From Kribbella sindirgiensis (GTDB taxonomy: Bacteria > Actinomycetota > Actinomycetes > Propionibacteriales > Kribbellaceae): 64,000 nt of DNA. The stretch covers positions 124,001-188,000 of the forward strand of contig NZ_SJKA01000013.1 in assembly GCF_004331435.1 (NCBI RefSeq), read 5' to 3'. The position numbers and the translations under genes are program-made. The notes beneath the pieces were generated by a model. It saw only the letters and a program-made list of their open reading frames with translations, made no database searches and had not been told where the DNA came from. Shown here piece after piece: positions 23,289-32,880 of this stretch (the first letter of the stretch is position 1; each line of letters begins with the position of its first letter).

Positions 23289-24621
23289 CCGCGCTGAGGT
23301 CGGTGACACCGTGGTCGCCGGCCGACTGCTCGTGCACCGCGCGGGTCCGCGGGGTCAGGTAGCCGGCCAGGCCGCCGATCATCCGGTCGTACGCGGCGGC
23401 GAGCAGGCTGACCTGCAGCATGATCTTCAGGCCGTCGGTGATCAGGTTCAGCGGCTCGTCGATCACCTGCCAGAACTGCAGCGAGTGCGGTCCGAGCACC
23501 CACAGCTTCAGGGCGATCCACACGCCGCTCGCGGCGAACGTGACGACCGCCCAGGCCAGGAAGTACCCGAGCATCGGCCGCAGGCCGGACCGGACGACCA
23601 GCCGGAACGCCTCCAGAACCGGGGTCCAGCGGTCCTTCCAGTCGGCCATCACCGAGTTCCCGGCGACACGGACGATCCGCGGCGTCTGCTGCCAGCGGTT
23701 CGTGATCCGGTCGAACCGCCAGCGCGGCTTGTCGAGCTTCTGCACGACGCGGCCGTAGATGATCGCGGTCATGGTGATCCACATCAGCGGGAGCACAGCG
23801 GCGTTCCAGAGGTCCCCGATACCGGCGGTGAGGAACCCGGTGACCGCGTCCCACACCTCACGGACCTGGCTGACGCCCAGCACATGGTCGAGCACCCACG
23901 TGTACCCGTCGTGCAGCCACTGCCAGACCTGGCGCTCCTTGAGCCACGTCTTCGGCGACGGGATGTACGACGACGCCTGATAGATGACCACGAAGATCCA
24001 GAGCGCCTCGAGGTACGTGACGAACAGCTTGCGGACCGCGCCCTCTCGTTCCTTCTTCCACTTCTTGAACACGAACCGGAGCAGGTACGCCGTGGCGCCG
24101 AGCCCGATGAACAACCACGTCGACAGCGACTGCAACCCCGTGGACTGCGGTGCGACGCTGCCACCCGTCAGGATCGTCGCGGCCGTCTCGTTCACCTTGT
24201 GGACGGCCAACTGGTACTCGTAGTCGAGCGCCTCGTTCTGCAGGAACTTGTAGGCGGCATAGAAGGCCAGGAACGGCAGGAGCGCGGCTGCGACCGCATC
24301 GATCGGCCCGTGCTCTCGTCCGGCCTCCATACCGTCCGGAGCAAGCCTGCCCTCGGCAACCGCTCTGCGGTGGAACGGCAGCTCGCCGCGGAGGACCAGG
24401 AACATGGTCACGTACATCGCCAGCGAGACCACTACGAGCAACGCCAGTACGGCGATGCCGGCCGCCTCAGCTCTGGCGCCTGCCTGGACCGCTACCCATT
24501 GCAGGCCGCGGTGCACCAGTTGGGCCACCAGAAACACCGCCAGAAGGCGCGGCCACGCCTTCCCGAACAGGACCCCCGCGCGACCCACCGTAGTGAGCAG
24601 CGTCCCCGACTCCATCGCCAC
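23251..24621 (-). CDS. Polytopic membrane protein of unknown function
   Basis: A 456-residue integral membrane protein with about eight to nine hydrophobic segments (for example 20-40, 55-75, 112-128, 168-184, 205-220, 275-292 and 350-375). I do not recognise a family. The N-terminus LFGKAWPRLLAVFLVAQLVHRGLQ is amphipathic and may lie at the membrane face. The C-terminal 35 residues are cytosolic and polar. Its 3' end overlaps the convergent envelope operon by 38 bases, and MoaD is next upstream on the same strand. No transporter signature was seen. Confidence 0.75.
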   Translation of the reverse strand: MAMESGTLLTTVGRAGVLFGKAWPRLLAVFLVAQLVHRGLQWVAVQAGARAEAAGIAVLALLVVVSLAMYVTMFLVLRGELPFHRRAVAEGRLAPDGMEAGREHGPIDAVAAALLPFLAFYAAYKFLQNEALDYEYQLAVHKVNETAATILTGGSVAPQSTGLQSLSTWLFIGLGATAYLLRFVFKKWKKEREGAVRKLFVTYLEALWIFVVIYQASSYIPSPKTWLKERQVWQWLHDGYTWVLDHVLGVSQVREVWDAVTGFLTAGIGDLWNAAVLPLMWITMTAIIYGRVVQKLDKPRWRFDRITNRWQQTPRIVRVAGNSVMADWKDRWTPVLEAFRLVVRSGLRPMLGYFLAWAVVTFAASGVWIALKLWVLGPHSLQFWQVIDEPLNLITDGLKIMLQVSLLAAAYDRMIGGLAGYLTPRTRAVHEQSAGDHGVTDLSAATSGMPSTEGAS

Positions 24622-24691
24622 GGCGACGAATGTACCTGCCGAGGAGGCCTCGTGCCTGTCCTGCTCAGGCTGTCTGCTCAGCCTGGGTTGC

Positions 24692-24931
24692 TCAGCCGCC
24701 GGCGAAGGGTGGGAGCGCGTCCACCAGGGCGCCCTGGGTGAGCGGCGTGCCCGGCTCGGCGCGCTCGCCGTCCAGGAGGAACGTGCAGATCGACAGCACC
24801 CGCGCCAGCTCCGGCCGATCGGTCGAAACGGTCGTGACCAGGTCGCGGATCGAGGCCGCCTCGGCGGTCGCCGAGGAGGCCCCGGCGGCCGAGCGTGCGG
24901 CAGCGAAGTACCTGATGGTCACTTCCGGCAT
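24692..24931 (-). CDS. MoaD/ThiS-family sulfur-carrier protein
   Basis: A 79-residue beta-grasp protein opening MPEVTIRYFAAARSAAG and ending LPPFAGG. The C-terminal Gly-Gly is the site that is adenylated and made into a thiocarboxylate. It is most like MoaD, the small subunit of molybdopterin synthase. No MoaE or MoeB lies next to it in the window, but a molybdopterin enzyme is encoded at 12.8 kb. It is divergent from glnR, with 160 bases between starts. Confidence 0.87.
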   Translation of the reverse strand: MPEVTIRYFAAARSAAGASSATAEAASIRDLVTTVSTDRPELARVLSICTFLLDGERAEPGTPLTQGALVDALPPFAGG

Positions 24932-24966
24932 CTGGTCCGCGCCTCACTAATCGGTTAAGTCTCGGC

Positions 24967-25033
24967 TATTATGTCAGCTTGCTGTTAGACCCAGTGTGTC
25001 CCAGGCCCCCGGCAACGACGCCGCCGGGGCCTG
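24967..25033 (+). promoter_or_regulatory. glnR promoter and leader hairpin
   Basis: TATTAT (24967-24972) is a good -10 box upstream of glnR, although no clear -35 box is seen. About 30 bases further, CAGGCCCCCGGC (25002-25013) can pair with the stretch ending GCCGGGGCCTG (to 25033). That places a GC-rich stem in the 5' leader some 60 bases before the start codon. It could be an attenuator or only a structured leader. Confidence 0.45.
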
Positions 25034-25091
25034 ACGCGCACGAGGACCGGATCGCGGCCGCCGGATCCGATGATCAGCACAAGGAGACAGC

Positions 25092-25802
25092 GTGAGCACG
25101 TTGCTTCTGCTGACGAACGCCCTGCAGGCCTCCACCGAGGTCCTGCCGTCGCTCGCCTTGCTCCCCCACCAGATCCGCATCCTCCCCGCGGAGGTCTCCG
25201 CGCTGGTCGATGCCCCGGACGCCGACGCCGTGCTGCTCGACGCCCGCCGCGACCTGGTCGCGGTCCGGAGCGCCTCGCGGCTGATCCGCACGACCGGCAT
25301 CGACGTACCGCTGATCCTGGTCGTCACCGAGGGCGGCCTGACCGCGGTCAACGCCGACTGGGGCGCGGACGACGTACTGCTCGACACCGCCGGCCCGGCC
25401 GAGATCGAGGCCCGGCTGCGGCTCGTCATCGGCCGCCTCGCCGCGACCCGCAACGACGAGCCCGAGTCCACGCTGATCCGCAGCGGCGACGTCGTGATCG
25501 ACGAGGCGTCGTACACCGCGAAGCTCAACGGGCGGGCGCTCGATCTCACGTACAAGGAGTTCGAGCTCTTCAAGTTCCTCGCGCAGCACCCGGGCCGGGT
25601 GTTCACGCGCGAGCAGCTGCTCCAGGAGGTCTGGGGCTACGACTACTTCGGCGGTACGCGGACGGTCGACGTGCACGTACGGCGTCTGCGCGCGAAACTC
25701 GGCCCCGAGCACGAGGCGCTGATCGGCACCGTCCGGAACGTCGGCTACCGCTTCGTGGTCCCGCCGCCGCCCGCCGCGCGCGAGACCGCCGACGTCTCTT
25801 AG
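25092..25802 (+). CDS. glnR: Nitrogen regulator GlnR (orphan OmpR-type)
   Basis: A 236-residue OmpR-type regulator that closely matches actinobacterial GlnR: it opens MSTLLLLTNALQASTEVLPS, has Asp50 in VLLDARRDL, and ends with a winged helix containing YKEFELFKFLAQHPGRVFTR and GGTRTVDVHVRRLRAKL. GlnR controls nitrogen assimilation genes (glnA, amtB, nir and others) and works without a partner kinase, consistent with the lack of one here. A perfect AAGGAGA ribosome site precedes the GTG start. Its stop overlaps the convergent small membrane protein by four bases. Confidence 0.95.
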   Translation: MSTLLLLTNALQASTEVLPSLALLPHQIRILPAEVSALVDAPDADAVLLDARRDLVAVRSASRLIRTTGIDVPLILVVTEGGLTAVNADWGADDVLLDTAGPAEIEARLRLVIGRLAATRNDEPESTLIRSGDVVIDEASYTAKLNGRALDLTYKEFELFKFLAQHPGRVFTREQLLQEVWGYDYFGGTRTVDVHVRRLRAKLGPEHEALIGTVRNVGYRFVVPPPPAARETADVS

Positions 25803-26107
25803 AAGAAGAACTTCAGCAGGGTGAACGCCAGGGCGGCCGCCGTAACGAAGGCTGCCTTCCAGGACCCGACGCCCTGCCGGACCGCCGCCACGAACACCCC
25901 GACGGTGACCGGCACCAGCATCACCAGCAGGGTGACCCCGGCCGCGTGAACGCCGACGTGCGCCTGCGCCGTCAGGATCAGCCCCACAACGAATGCCACC
26001 GTCAACCCGAGCCAGCTGGTGATCTGCACCGGCCCGTCCGCGCTGCGATGCCCGCGATGCGAAGCCCTGGGAGCCCGCCGGTGCGAGGTCGGAGCAACGT
26101 GCGCCAT
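25799..26107 (-). CDS. Small membrane protein, unknown
   Basis: A 102-residue protein with a His/Arg-rich cytosolic start (PTSHRRAPRASHRGHRSADG) and three hydrophobic segments (about 30-48, 54-74 and 82-100), ending LLKFFF. I do not recognise a family. It converges on glnR with a four-base overlap at the stops. Upstream of its start is the end of the 5'-nucleotidase region, about 150 bases away. Confidence 0.65.
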   Translation of the reverse strand: MAHVAPTSHRRAPRASHRGHRSADGPVQITSWLGLTVAFVVGLILTAQAHVGVHAAGVTLLVMLVPVTVGVFVAAVRQGVGSWKAAFVTAAALAFTLLKFFF

Positions 26108-26201
26108 CGCTCACCTTCCGTAAGTGCCTGAGTACGCAAGGTACCAGGATCACTGACGAGAACGAAAAGCAGCCGGCGGTCCCGCAGGTTGTTGCTGGGC
26201 G

Positions 26202-26235
26202 GCCGGTACGCCGCCCTCTCAGGCGACGTACCGGC
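26202..26235. terminator. Terminator after the 5'-nucleotidase gene
   Basis: GCCGGTACG (26202-26210) pairs with CGTACCGGC (26227-26235), and an inner CCGCC/GGCG adds to the stem. It lies about 20 bases past the stop of the - strand nucleotidase gene. Confidence 0.7.
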
Positions 26236-26256
26236 TCCCGTTTCAGCCCTGCGCGG

Positions 26257-28104
<1,848 letters not shown>

Positions 28105-28237
28105 TTCTTCTCCGTCGTCTCGGTCACCGCTGTTGCGGTGCCGCGAAATCCTCCGCGGTTCCGCGAAAGTTACCCGTGACGACGCGCCCTCGCCAGGACC
28201 TGAGCATGAACTGAACCGGACCTTTTACGGTATTCAG

Positions 28238-29146
28238 GTGACCCTCGAAGCCGTTCCCTCACCGTTGCCCTCGGCCACTGCCGCCGCCGTCACGGAACTC
28301 GCCCGCGCCGCAGCACACAGCGACGGCGTCAACCCGCTCTCCGAACGCACCCTCCTGCACCTCGACGGCGAACACCCCGGCGACGTCCACGTCCTCGCCT
28401 ACGAAGGCGACCCGGGCACCATCGAAGTCAGCGGCCTGCAGAGCGCCCGCAACCTGGTCGGGTACGGCGCCCTGTCCCCCGACGGCTCCGCCGAACTCTT
28501 CGTCGCCCCGCCTTTTCGCCGGCAAGGATTCGGCGCGGCCCTCCTCCGCATGCTTCTCGACCACGGCGGCACCCGTACCAGCGTCTGGGCCCACGGCCGC
28601 CTGCCCGGCGCCGACGAGCTGGCCCACCGCCTCAGCCTCGAGATCACCCGAGAGCTCTACTTCCTCCGACGTACCAGGGCTTCCTTGCCCGATCCGGTGT
28701 GGCCCGACGGCATCGACGTACGCACGTTCGTCCCCGGACAGGACGACGCCGCCTGGCTGAAGGTCAACGCAGCCGCCTTCGCCGACCACCCCGAGCAAGG
28801 CAGCTGGACCGCCGCGGACCTGGCCGAACGCTTCCAGCAACCGTGGTTCGACCCCGACGGCTTCTTCCTGGCCGTCGATTCCGCCACCGGAGCGATCGCC
28901 GGCTTCCACTGGACAAAGGTCGAAGAAGGCATAGGCGAGGTGTACGTAGTAGGCGTCTCCCCCACCCACCAAGGCCAAGGCCTAGGCAAGGCCCTGACCC
29001 TCCAAGGCCTCCACCACCTACAAACCACCCGCAACCTCAACGAAATAGTCCTCTACGTAGACGGCACCAACACCCCCGCCCGAGCCCTCTACACCTCCCT
29101 GAACTTCACCACCGCCGCCCTAGACGTCCAATACACCCCCGCCTGA
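28238..29146 (+). CDS. mshD: Mycothiol synthase
   Basis: A 302-residue protein with two GNAT domains. The acetyl-CoA loop VSPTHQGQGLGKAL lies in the C-terminal, active domain, and VAPPFRRQGFGAALL in the N-terminal one. It acetylates the Cys amine of Cys-GlcN-Ins as the last step of mycothiol synthesis, the main low-mass thiol of actinobacteria. The GTG at 28238 is preceded six bases upstream by TACGGT, which suits a leaderless transcript; the open frame further upstream to 28040 is not protein-like. The last third has unusual codon use (many CTA and TAG-like steps). Confidence 0.9.
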   Translation: MTLEAVPSPLPSATAAAVTELARAAAHSDGVNPLSERTLLHLDGEHPGDVHVLAYEGDPGTIEVSGLQSARNLVGYGALSPDGSAELFVAPPFRRQGFGAALLRMLLDHGGTRTSVWAHGRLPGADELAHRLSLEITRELYFLRRTRASLPDPVWPDGIDVRTFVPGQDDAAWLKVNAAAFADHPEQGSWTAADLAERFQQPWFDPDGFFLAVDSATGAIAGFHWTKVEEGIGEVYVVGVSPTHQGQGLGKALTLQGLHHLQTTRNLNEIVLYVDGTNTPARALYTSLNFTTAALDVQYTPA

Positions 29147-29483
29147 CCACCCACGGCTGGCAGCCACTGGTGCCGTGAGACAGGAACACGTGCCGCAAGA
29201 CCTGAAATACCAGGCGCCCACCCACCAGAAACGCACCCCAACCCCGTCGCCCAGCCTCCGACACCTCCTGTGAACGACATCACAACGAGTTCACCCGCTC
29301 ACGCCGCGTCATAAAACCCCGCCCCCACCCGTCCCACCACCAACCAGGAGCCGTCCGAGCCTCTAACCCCCCAGCCGGGCGGCTCCTGGCCCCAACCCAG
29401 TTATCCACAACTGCACCTTTTGACATCGAACCCAGCCCCACCCCACCGTTACGATCTGTGTCAACTACGGAGGGCTGACACAC
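29147..29483. terminator. Intergenic region with mshD terminator at 29344-29389
   Basis: This 337-base stretch has no gene. CCAGGAGCCGTCCG (29344-29357) pairs with CGGGCGGCTCCTGG (29376-29389), one mismatch, and probably ends mshD transcription. GTGAAC (29270-29275) and GTTCAC (29289-29294) form a small inverted repeat. TACGAT (29450-29455), followed by an ACGGAGGG ribosome site, may be the -10 box for the next gene. Confidence 0.6.
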
Positions 29484-30092
29484 GTGACACACCGCAACAG
29501 GCCGATCATCACGCTCCTGGCCTGCCTGACGACCACCGCGCTACTGACCTCCTGCACCCAAAAGAGCCCCGAGGCCGGCCACCCCAACACGGCCCCGCCA
29601 CCTGCCACGTCGGCAAGCTCCGCGACACCCACTGAATCCGCGGCCGCGCCTTCGACCCCAAGCGGCCCGCCTGAACGCCCCGCGAACGCGAAGGGGCTTA
29701 CGCTCGCGGCAGCCGAGCAGTTCGTTCGCTACTACAGCGAATTGCTCAACTACGCCTCCGAGACCGGCGACACCGCGCCGATGCTCAGCAACAGCGAAGC
29801 AGGTTGCGAAAGCTGCAAGTCATACGCAGGGTTTGTGGCGAAGGCGAACGCAGCTAACGGACTGCTTAAGGGTGACTACCGGGAGCAGGTCACCGACGTC
29901 CCTGACCTCTTCCGCGGGGCAGGCGGGCATCTCGGCGGTTCCGCAAATGTGAGCGTCGGCGCCTACGTGAGCCAGGAGACGAAGACCTCCGCTCCAATCA
30001 GTGTGAAGGCTGCGAAATACAAGCGTGAGTTCGGACTGTCGGTCAGCCACGGCAACTGGGTCATGTACGAGATGGAACTCGTGAAGCAATGA
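29484..30092 (+). CDS. DUF6318-like lipoprotein, copy 1
   Basis: A 202-residue lipoprotein. The lipobox LTSC puts lipidated Cys at about residue 24, followed by a Ser/Thr/Ala/Pro-rich linker (25-65) and a compact domain (about 70-200) with AEQFVRYYSELLNYASETGD and the Cys pair CESCKSYAGFV. It is anchored outside the cell membrane. Two paralogues follow, at 31183 and 31880, each with the same ACGGAGG(G/A)C(T/C)GACA leader before the GTG. The ATG of the PKD-domain gene overlaps its stop (ATGA). GC content and codon bias are lower than in flanking genes. Function is unknown. Confidence 0.8.
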   Translation: MTHRNRPIITLLACLTTTALLTSCTQKSPEAGHPNTAPPPATSASSATPTESAAAPSTPSGPPERPANAKGLTLAAAEQFVRYYSELLNYASETGDTAPMLSNSEAGCESCKSYAGFVAKANAANGLLKGDYREQVTDVPDLFRGAGGHLGGSANVSVGAYVSQETKTSAPISVKAAKYKREFGLSVSHGNWVMYEMELVKQ

Positions 30093-31021
30093 AGAAGATG
30101 GTGAACTTAGCTGTCACGCTCAGTGCGCTACTGGTGCTGGCGAACATCGCGCTCGACACTTCCTGGGCCGATGCAGACGGACCGCTGGCCTCTACTGAGA
30201 TCGCTTCCAAGCCCAAACCGAAGCCAAAGCCCACGGTGACCCCCGGTAAAATCAAGGAGGGTACGTCGGTAACGGGTACTGACCGAGTGCCACGTCGAGA
30301 AGGAACCTCGAAGTCGGCTACAGAGCAGAAAGCGTCGACCAGGAAAGACGAGTACGATCGGCCGAAAGTCCCCGCTGATCCGCCACACACGAAAGACAAC
30401 CCGCCGACAGACTCCAAGGAACGAACCGACTTTAAAATCAACATCGGTATCTGCGGCCGCATGCAAACCGATGGGAGTATTCCCGGTCCGAACCGATGTC
30501 AGCCGGGTGGCGACGAACGGCGGCATACGATACGCAAGGTCCCGCGGGAGGTCGTGCGGCCACGGCCCGAAGACATCACCTGGGAGCAGGTGCGGTCGGA
30601 GACCAAGAACATCATGTTCCCGGGGCTCTCGGTCAAGGTTCAGCCGGACGGTCGGACGCTGGTGAATCTGGACACGATCATCTACACCGACGACAGCAAG
30701 GTGTCGAGGACCACCGTCACGTTGCTCGGATTCCCTGTGCTGGTGGAGGCGACGCCGATCAGCTATACCTGGCGCTTCGGTGACGGGAGTCCGGCGCTCA
30801 CCACGAGCACGCCCGGCAAGCCGTACCCGTCGAAAGAGATCACTCACAAGTACATGAAGCGCGGCAACGTCAGCCTCACGCTGACAACCAATTACGCCGC
30901 CCGCTTCAACGTCGCTGACACCGGCTGGCAGTACATCGAAGGCACCGTCCCCATCACCGGCCCCGCCACCGCCCTCCAGATCCGCGAAGCCATCCCCGTC
31001 CTCGTAGACCCCGGCCGCTGA
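30089..31021 (+). CDS. Secreted PKD-domain protein, partner of the lipoproteins
   Basis: A 310-residue exported protein. It has an N-terminal signal or anchor helix (5-24), a long basic and Pro-rich region (about 40-115), a small Cys loop (ICGRMQTDGSIPGPNRC, about 122-138) and a PKD-like domain near 215-280 with ISYTWRFGDGSPALT and ITHKYMKRGNVSLTLTTNY. PKD domains usually mediate protein or sugar binding at the cell surface. It is coupled to lipoprotein copy 1 by ATGA. Copies 2 and 3 have lost this partner and leave only remnants, described separately. Low codon bias suggests an acquired or fast-evolving locus. Confidence 0.78.
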   Translation: MKKMVNLAVTLSALLVLANIALDTSWADADGPLASTEIASKPKPKPKPTVTPGKIKEGTSVTGTDRVPRREGTSKSATEQKASTRKDEYDRPKVPADPPHTKDNPPTDSKERTDFKINIGICGRMQTDGSIPGPNRCQPGGDERRHTIRKVPREVVRPRPEDITWEQVRSETKNIMFPGLSVKVQPDGRTLVNLDTIIYTDDSKVSRTTVTLLGFPVLVEATPISYTWRFGDGSPALTTSTPGKPYPSKEITHKYMKRGNVSLTLTTNYAARFNVADTGWQYIEGTVPITGPATALQIREAIPVLVDPGR

Positions 31022-31182
31022 GCTCATTCTCGCCGGATCAAGCCGACGCACACCTCCGCTCAGCGACATGTCGTACAAGAAGATCAACCCGGTCCCGGCC
31101 TCGCACACCGAAGCCCCAAGTCGTGGCTCTGACTCTGCCCGACCAGCCTGGTCGATCACTTGAACACGGAGGGCCGACATAC

Positions 31183-31803
31183 GTGACGCACCGCAACAGG
31201 ATGACGCTCGCACTTCTGTCCTGCCTATGCGCCACCACACTCCTGACGGCCTGCACCCAAGGCAGCCCAGAAGCAGGCCACCCCAACACGGCCCCACCAT
31301 CGCCATCTGCCGGGGCCTCAAGTTCGGCGCCTACCAACGGCTCCTCGTCCCCGCCCACGGTCAGCTCGCCAACTGCCGCGCCGACGCGACCGACACAAGC
31401 CGCCGGATCAACTCTTGCGGCCGGTGAAGCGTTCATCGGCTACTACGTCGAGCTGCTGAACTACGCCTACACGACCGGAGATCCTGCCCCGCTGATGGCC
31501 GCCAGCGACGAGGGGTGCGAGGGGTGCAAAGGCATTGCCAACTACGTGCGGAAGATCAACGCGAAGAACGGTGGGCTCAAGGGTGACTACGCGGATCACC
31601 TGATCAACGTCAAGGAGATCTACCGCGGCGAGACGGGGCGATTGGGAGGTTCTGCCGCACTGAAGGGCGGCGCATATGTCGAGCGCAGCTCGCCGGGCGC
31701 CTCGCCGGCCTCGCAGAAAAGCAGCACCGGAGTTATGGAGTTCTCACTGTCCGCAAGCGGCGGAAACTGGGTGATGTTCGAGATGCAGATCAACGAATCA
31801 TGA
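31183..31803 (+). CDS. DUF6318-like lipoprotein, copy 2
   Basis: A 206-residue lipoprotein with lipobox LTAC, a Ser/Pro-rich linker and the same compact domain (GEAFIGYYVELLNYAYTTGD, CEGCKGIANYV). Its first residues (VTHRNR) and the string QGSPEAGHPNTAPP match copy 1 closely, so it arose by tandem duplication. The C-terminal half has diverged more (GGAYVERSSPGASPA). An ACGGAGGG ribosome site supports the GTG start. Its stop overlaps an ATG that opens only a 24-codon remnant of the PKD partner. Confidence 0.8.
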   Translation: MTHRNRMTLALLSCLCATTLLTACTQGSPEAGHPNTAPPSPSAGASSSAPTNGSSSPPTVSSPTAAPTRPTQAAGSTLAAGEAFIGYYVELLNYAYTTGDPAPLMAASDEGCEGCKGIANYVRKINAKNGGLKGDYADHLINVKEIYRGETGRLGGSAALKGGAYVERSSPGASPASQKSSTGVMEFSLSASGGNWVMFEMQINES

Positions 31804-31874
31804 AGACGATCGCGCCTCTTGTTTCTGGCTCCTGCCTGATCGGCCCGGTCGATCGCTCAACCACGGAGGACTGA
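31800..31874 (+). pseudogene. Remnant start of a PKD partner gene after copy 2
   Basis: ATG at 31800 overlaps the stop of lipoprotein copy 2 exactly as the intact PKD gene overlaps copy 1. The frame opens MKTIAPLVSG, like a clipped signal sequence (intact gene: MKKMVNLAV), but stops after 24 codons and runs straight into the leader of copy 3. It is probably what remains after deletion of the partner gene. Confidence 0.5.
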
Positions 31875-31879
31875 CAGGC

Positions 31880-32527
31880 GTGATACTCCGCAACGGACCG
31901 GTATTCACACTTCTGGCCTGTCTGAGCGCCAGTGCGCTCTTGGTCGCCTGCGGCAACACCAATTCCGATGCCAGCAGCCCGAACACAATCTCATCCTCGG
32001 CAGCTTCGTCGGTCGGCACGGCTTCGGGGACGCCTGCGGCTACACCGTCGGATTCCGGTAGCGCAACGCCCTCGGTGCCCGGGGCACAGGTTCCGACCGT
32101 CGCGCCCGGCAGGCCTGCGGCGGCACGAGGGGTCACACTTGCCTCTGCGGAGCAGTTCGTGCGGTATTACAGCGACCTTTTGAACTACGCTGCCGACACC
32201 GGCGACACCGTTGCACTTGTCAAGGCGAGTTCTGCGGTTTGTGAGAGCTGCAAGGCATACGCAGACTTCATCGCCAAGTCCAATGCGGCCAACGGTCTGC
32301 TGAGCGGCGATTACCACGAACACATCGTCGACGTACCGCAACTGAATCGTGGAAAGCCAGGATTCGCCGGTGGATCGGCGAACCTGACTGTCGGCGCGTA
32401 CACGAGCAAAGAAACCAAGACCGACAGCCCATTGGTCAGTCAACCGGCGCAGTACAGCCGGAAGTTCGCGCTCGTCGATCAAGGCGGGAATTGGGTCATG
32501 TACGAGTGGAAACAGACCGAGCAATGA
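31880..32527 (+). CDS. DUF6318-like lipoprotein, copy 3
   Basis: A 215-residue lipoprotein with lipobox LVAC, a Ser/Thr-rich linker and the family domain (AEQFVRYYSDLLNYAADTGD, CESCKAYADFIAKSNAANGLL). The domain is closer to copy 1 than to copy 2 (AKSNAANGLLSGDY against AKANAANGLLKGDY, and both have VGAY followed by KTS or KTD). The GTG start has the same ACGGAGGACTGACA leader. Its stop overlaps the ATG of a decayed PKD gene. A surface role is likely; the substrate or partner is unknown. Confidence 0.8.
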   Translation: MILRNGPVFTLLACLSASALLVACGNTNSDASSPNTISSSAASSVGTASGTPAATPSDSGSATPSVPGAQVPTVAPGRPAAARGVTLASAEQFVRYYSDLLNYAADTGDTVALVKASSAVCESCKAYADFIAKSNAANGLLSGDYHEHIVDVPQLNRGKPGFAGGSANLTVGAYTSKETKTDSPLVSQPAQYSRKFALVDQGGNWVMYEWKQTEQ

Positions 32528-32850
32528 AGCCGACTGTCGGCCTCCTGGCTGTCCTGGTGCTCGGATCCGCGTTTGACGCCCGGAATGACGTGGGCATCGG
32601 CGGGGCTACCTCTCGGCACTCAGGCAGGAACTCAAGCCGAACGCGACGATGGCCCGACCCATCCTGAGGGGTGCGGGTCTCCGGTTCTGGTCCAGCAACT
32701 TGCTTGCCTGCACCTGGAGCTTGGTGGCGGATCGCCCGCGCTGAACCACGAGTGCGCCGGGAAATCCGTACCCATCGAAGGAGATCCAACGCTTATCCCG
32801 TCTCGCCGGGGTTCGGGAGGATATCTGGCTGGTTTGGGTGGGGAATCCTC
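32524..32850 (+). pseudogene. Decayed PKD partner gene after copy 3
   Basis: ATG 32524 overlaps the stop of copy 3 and begins a signal-like MKPTVGLLAVLVLGS, but the frame ends after 47 codons. About 200 bases on, the DNA matches the PKD core of the intact gene: the stretch at 32766-32786 differs from 30821-30841 (encoding PYPSKEI) at only two of 21 bases, and GCACCTGGAGCTTGG matches the YTWRFG region. Frameshifts put these blocks in different frames, and the middle of the gene is deleted. The end of the homology near 32850 is approximate. Confidence 0.7.
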
Positions 32851-32880
32851 CCCAGGTTGGGCTGGGGGGTTCGCGGGTGG

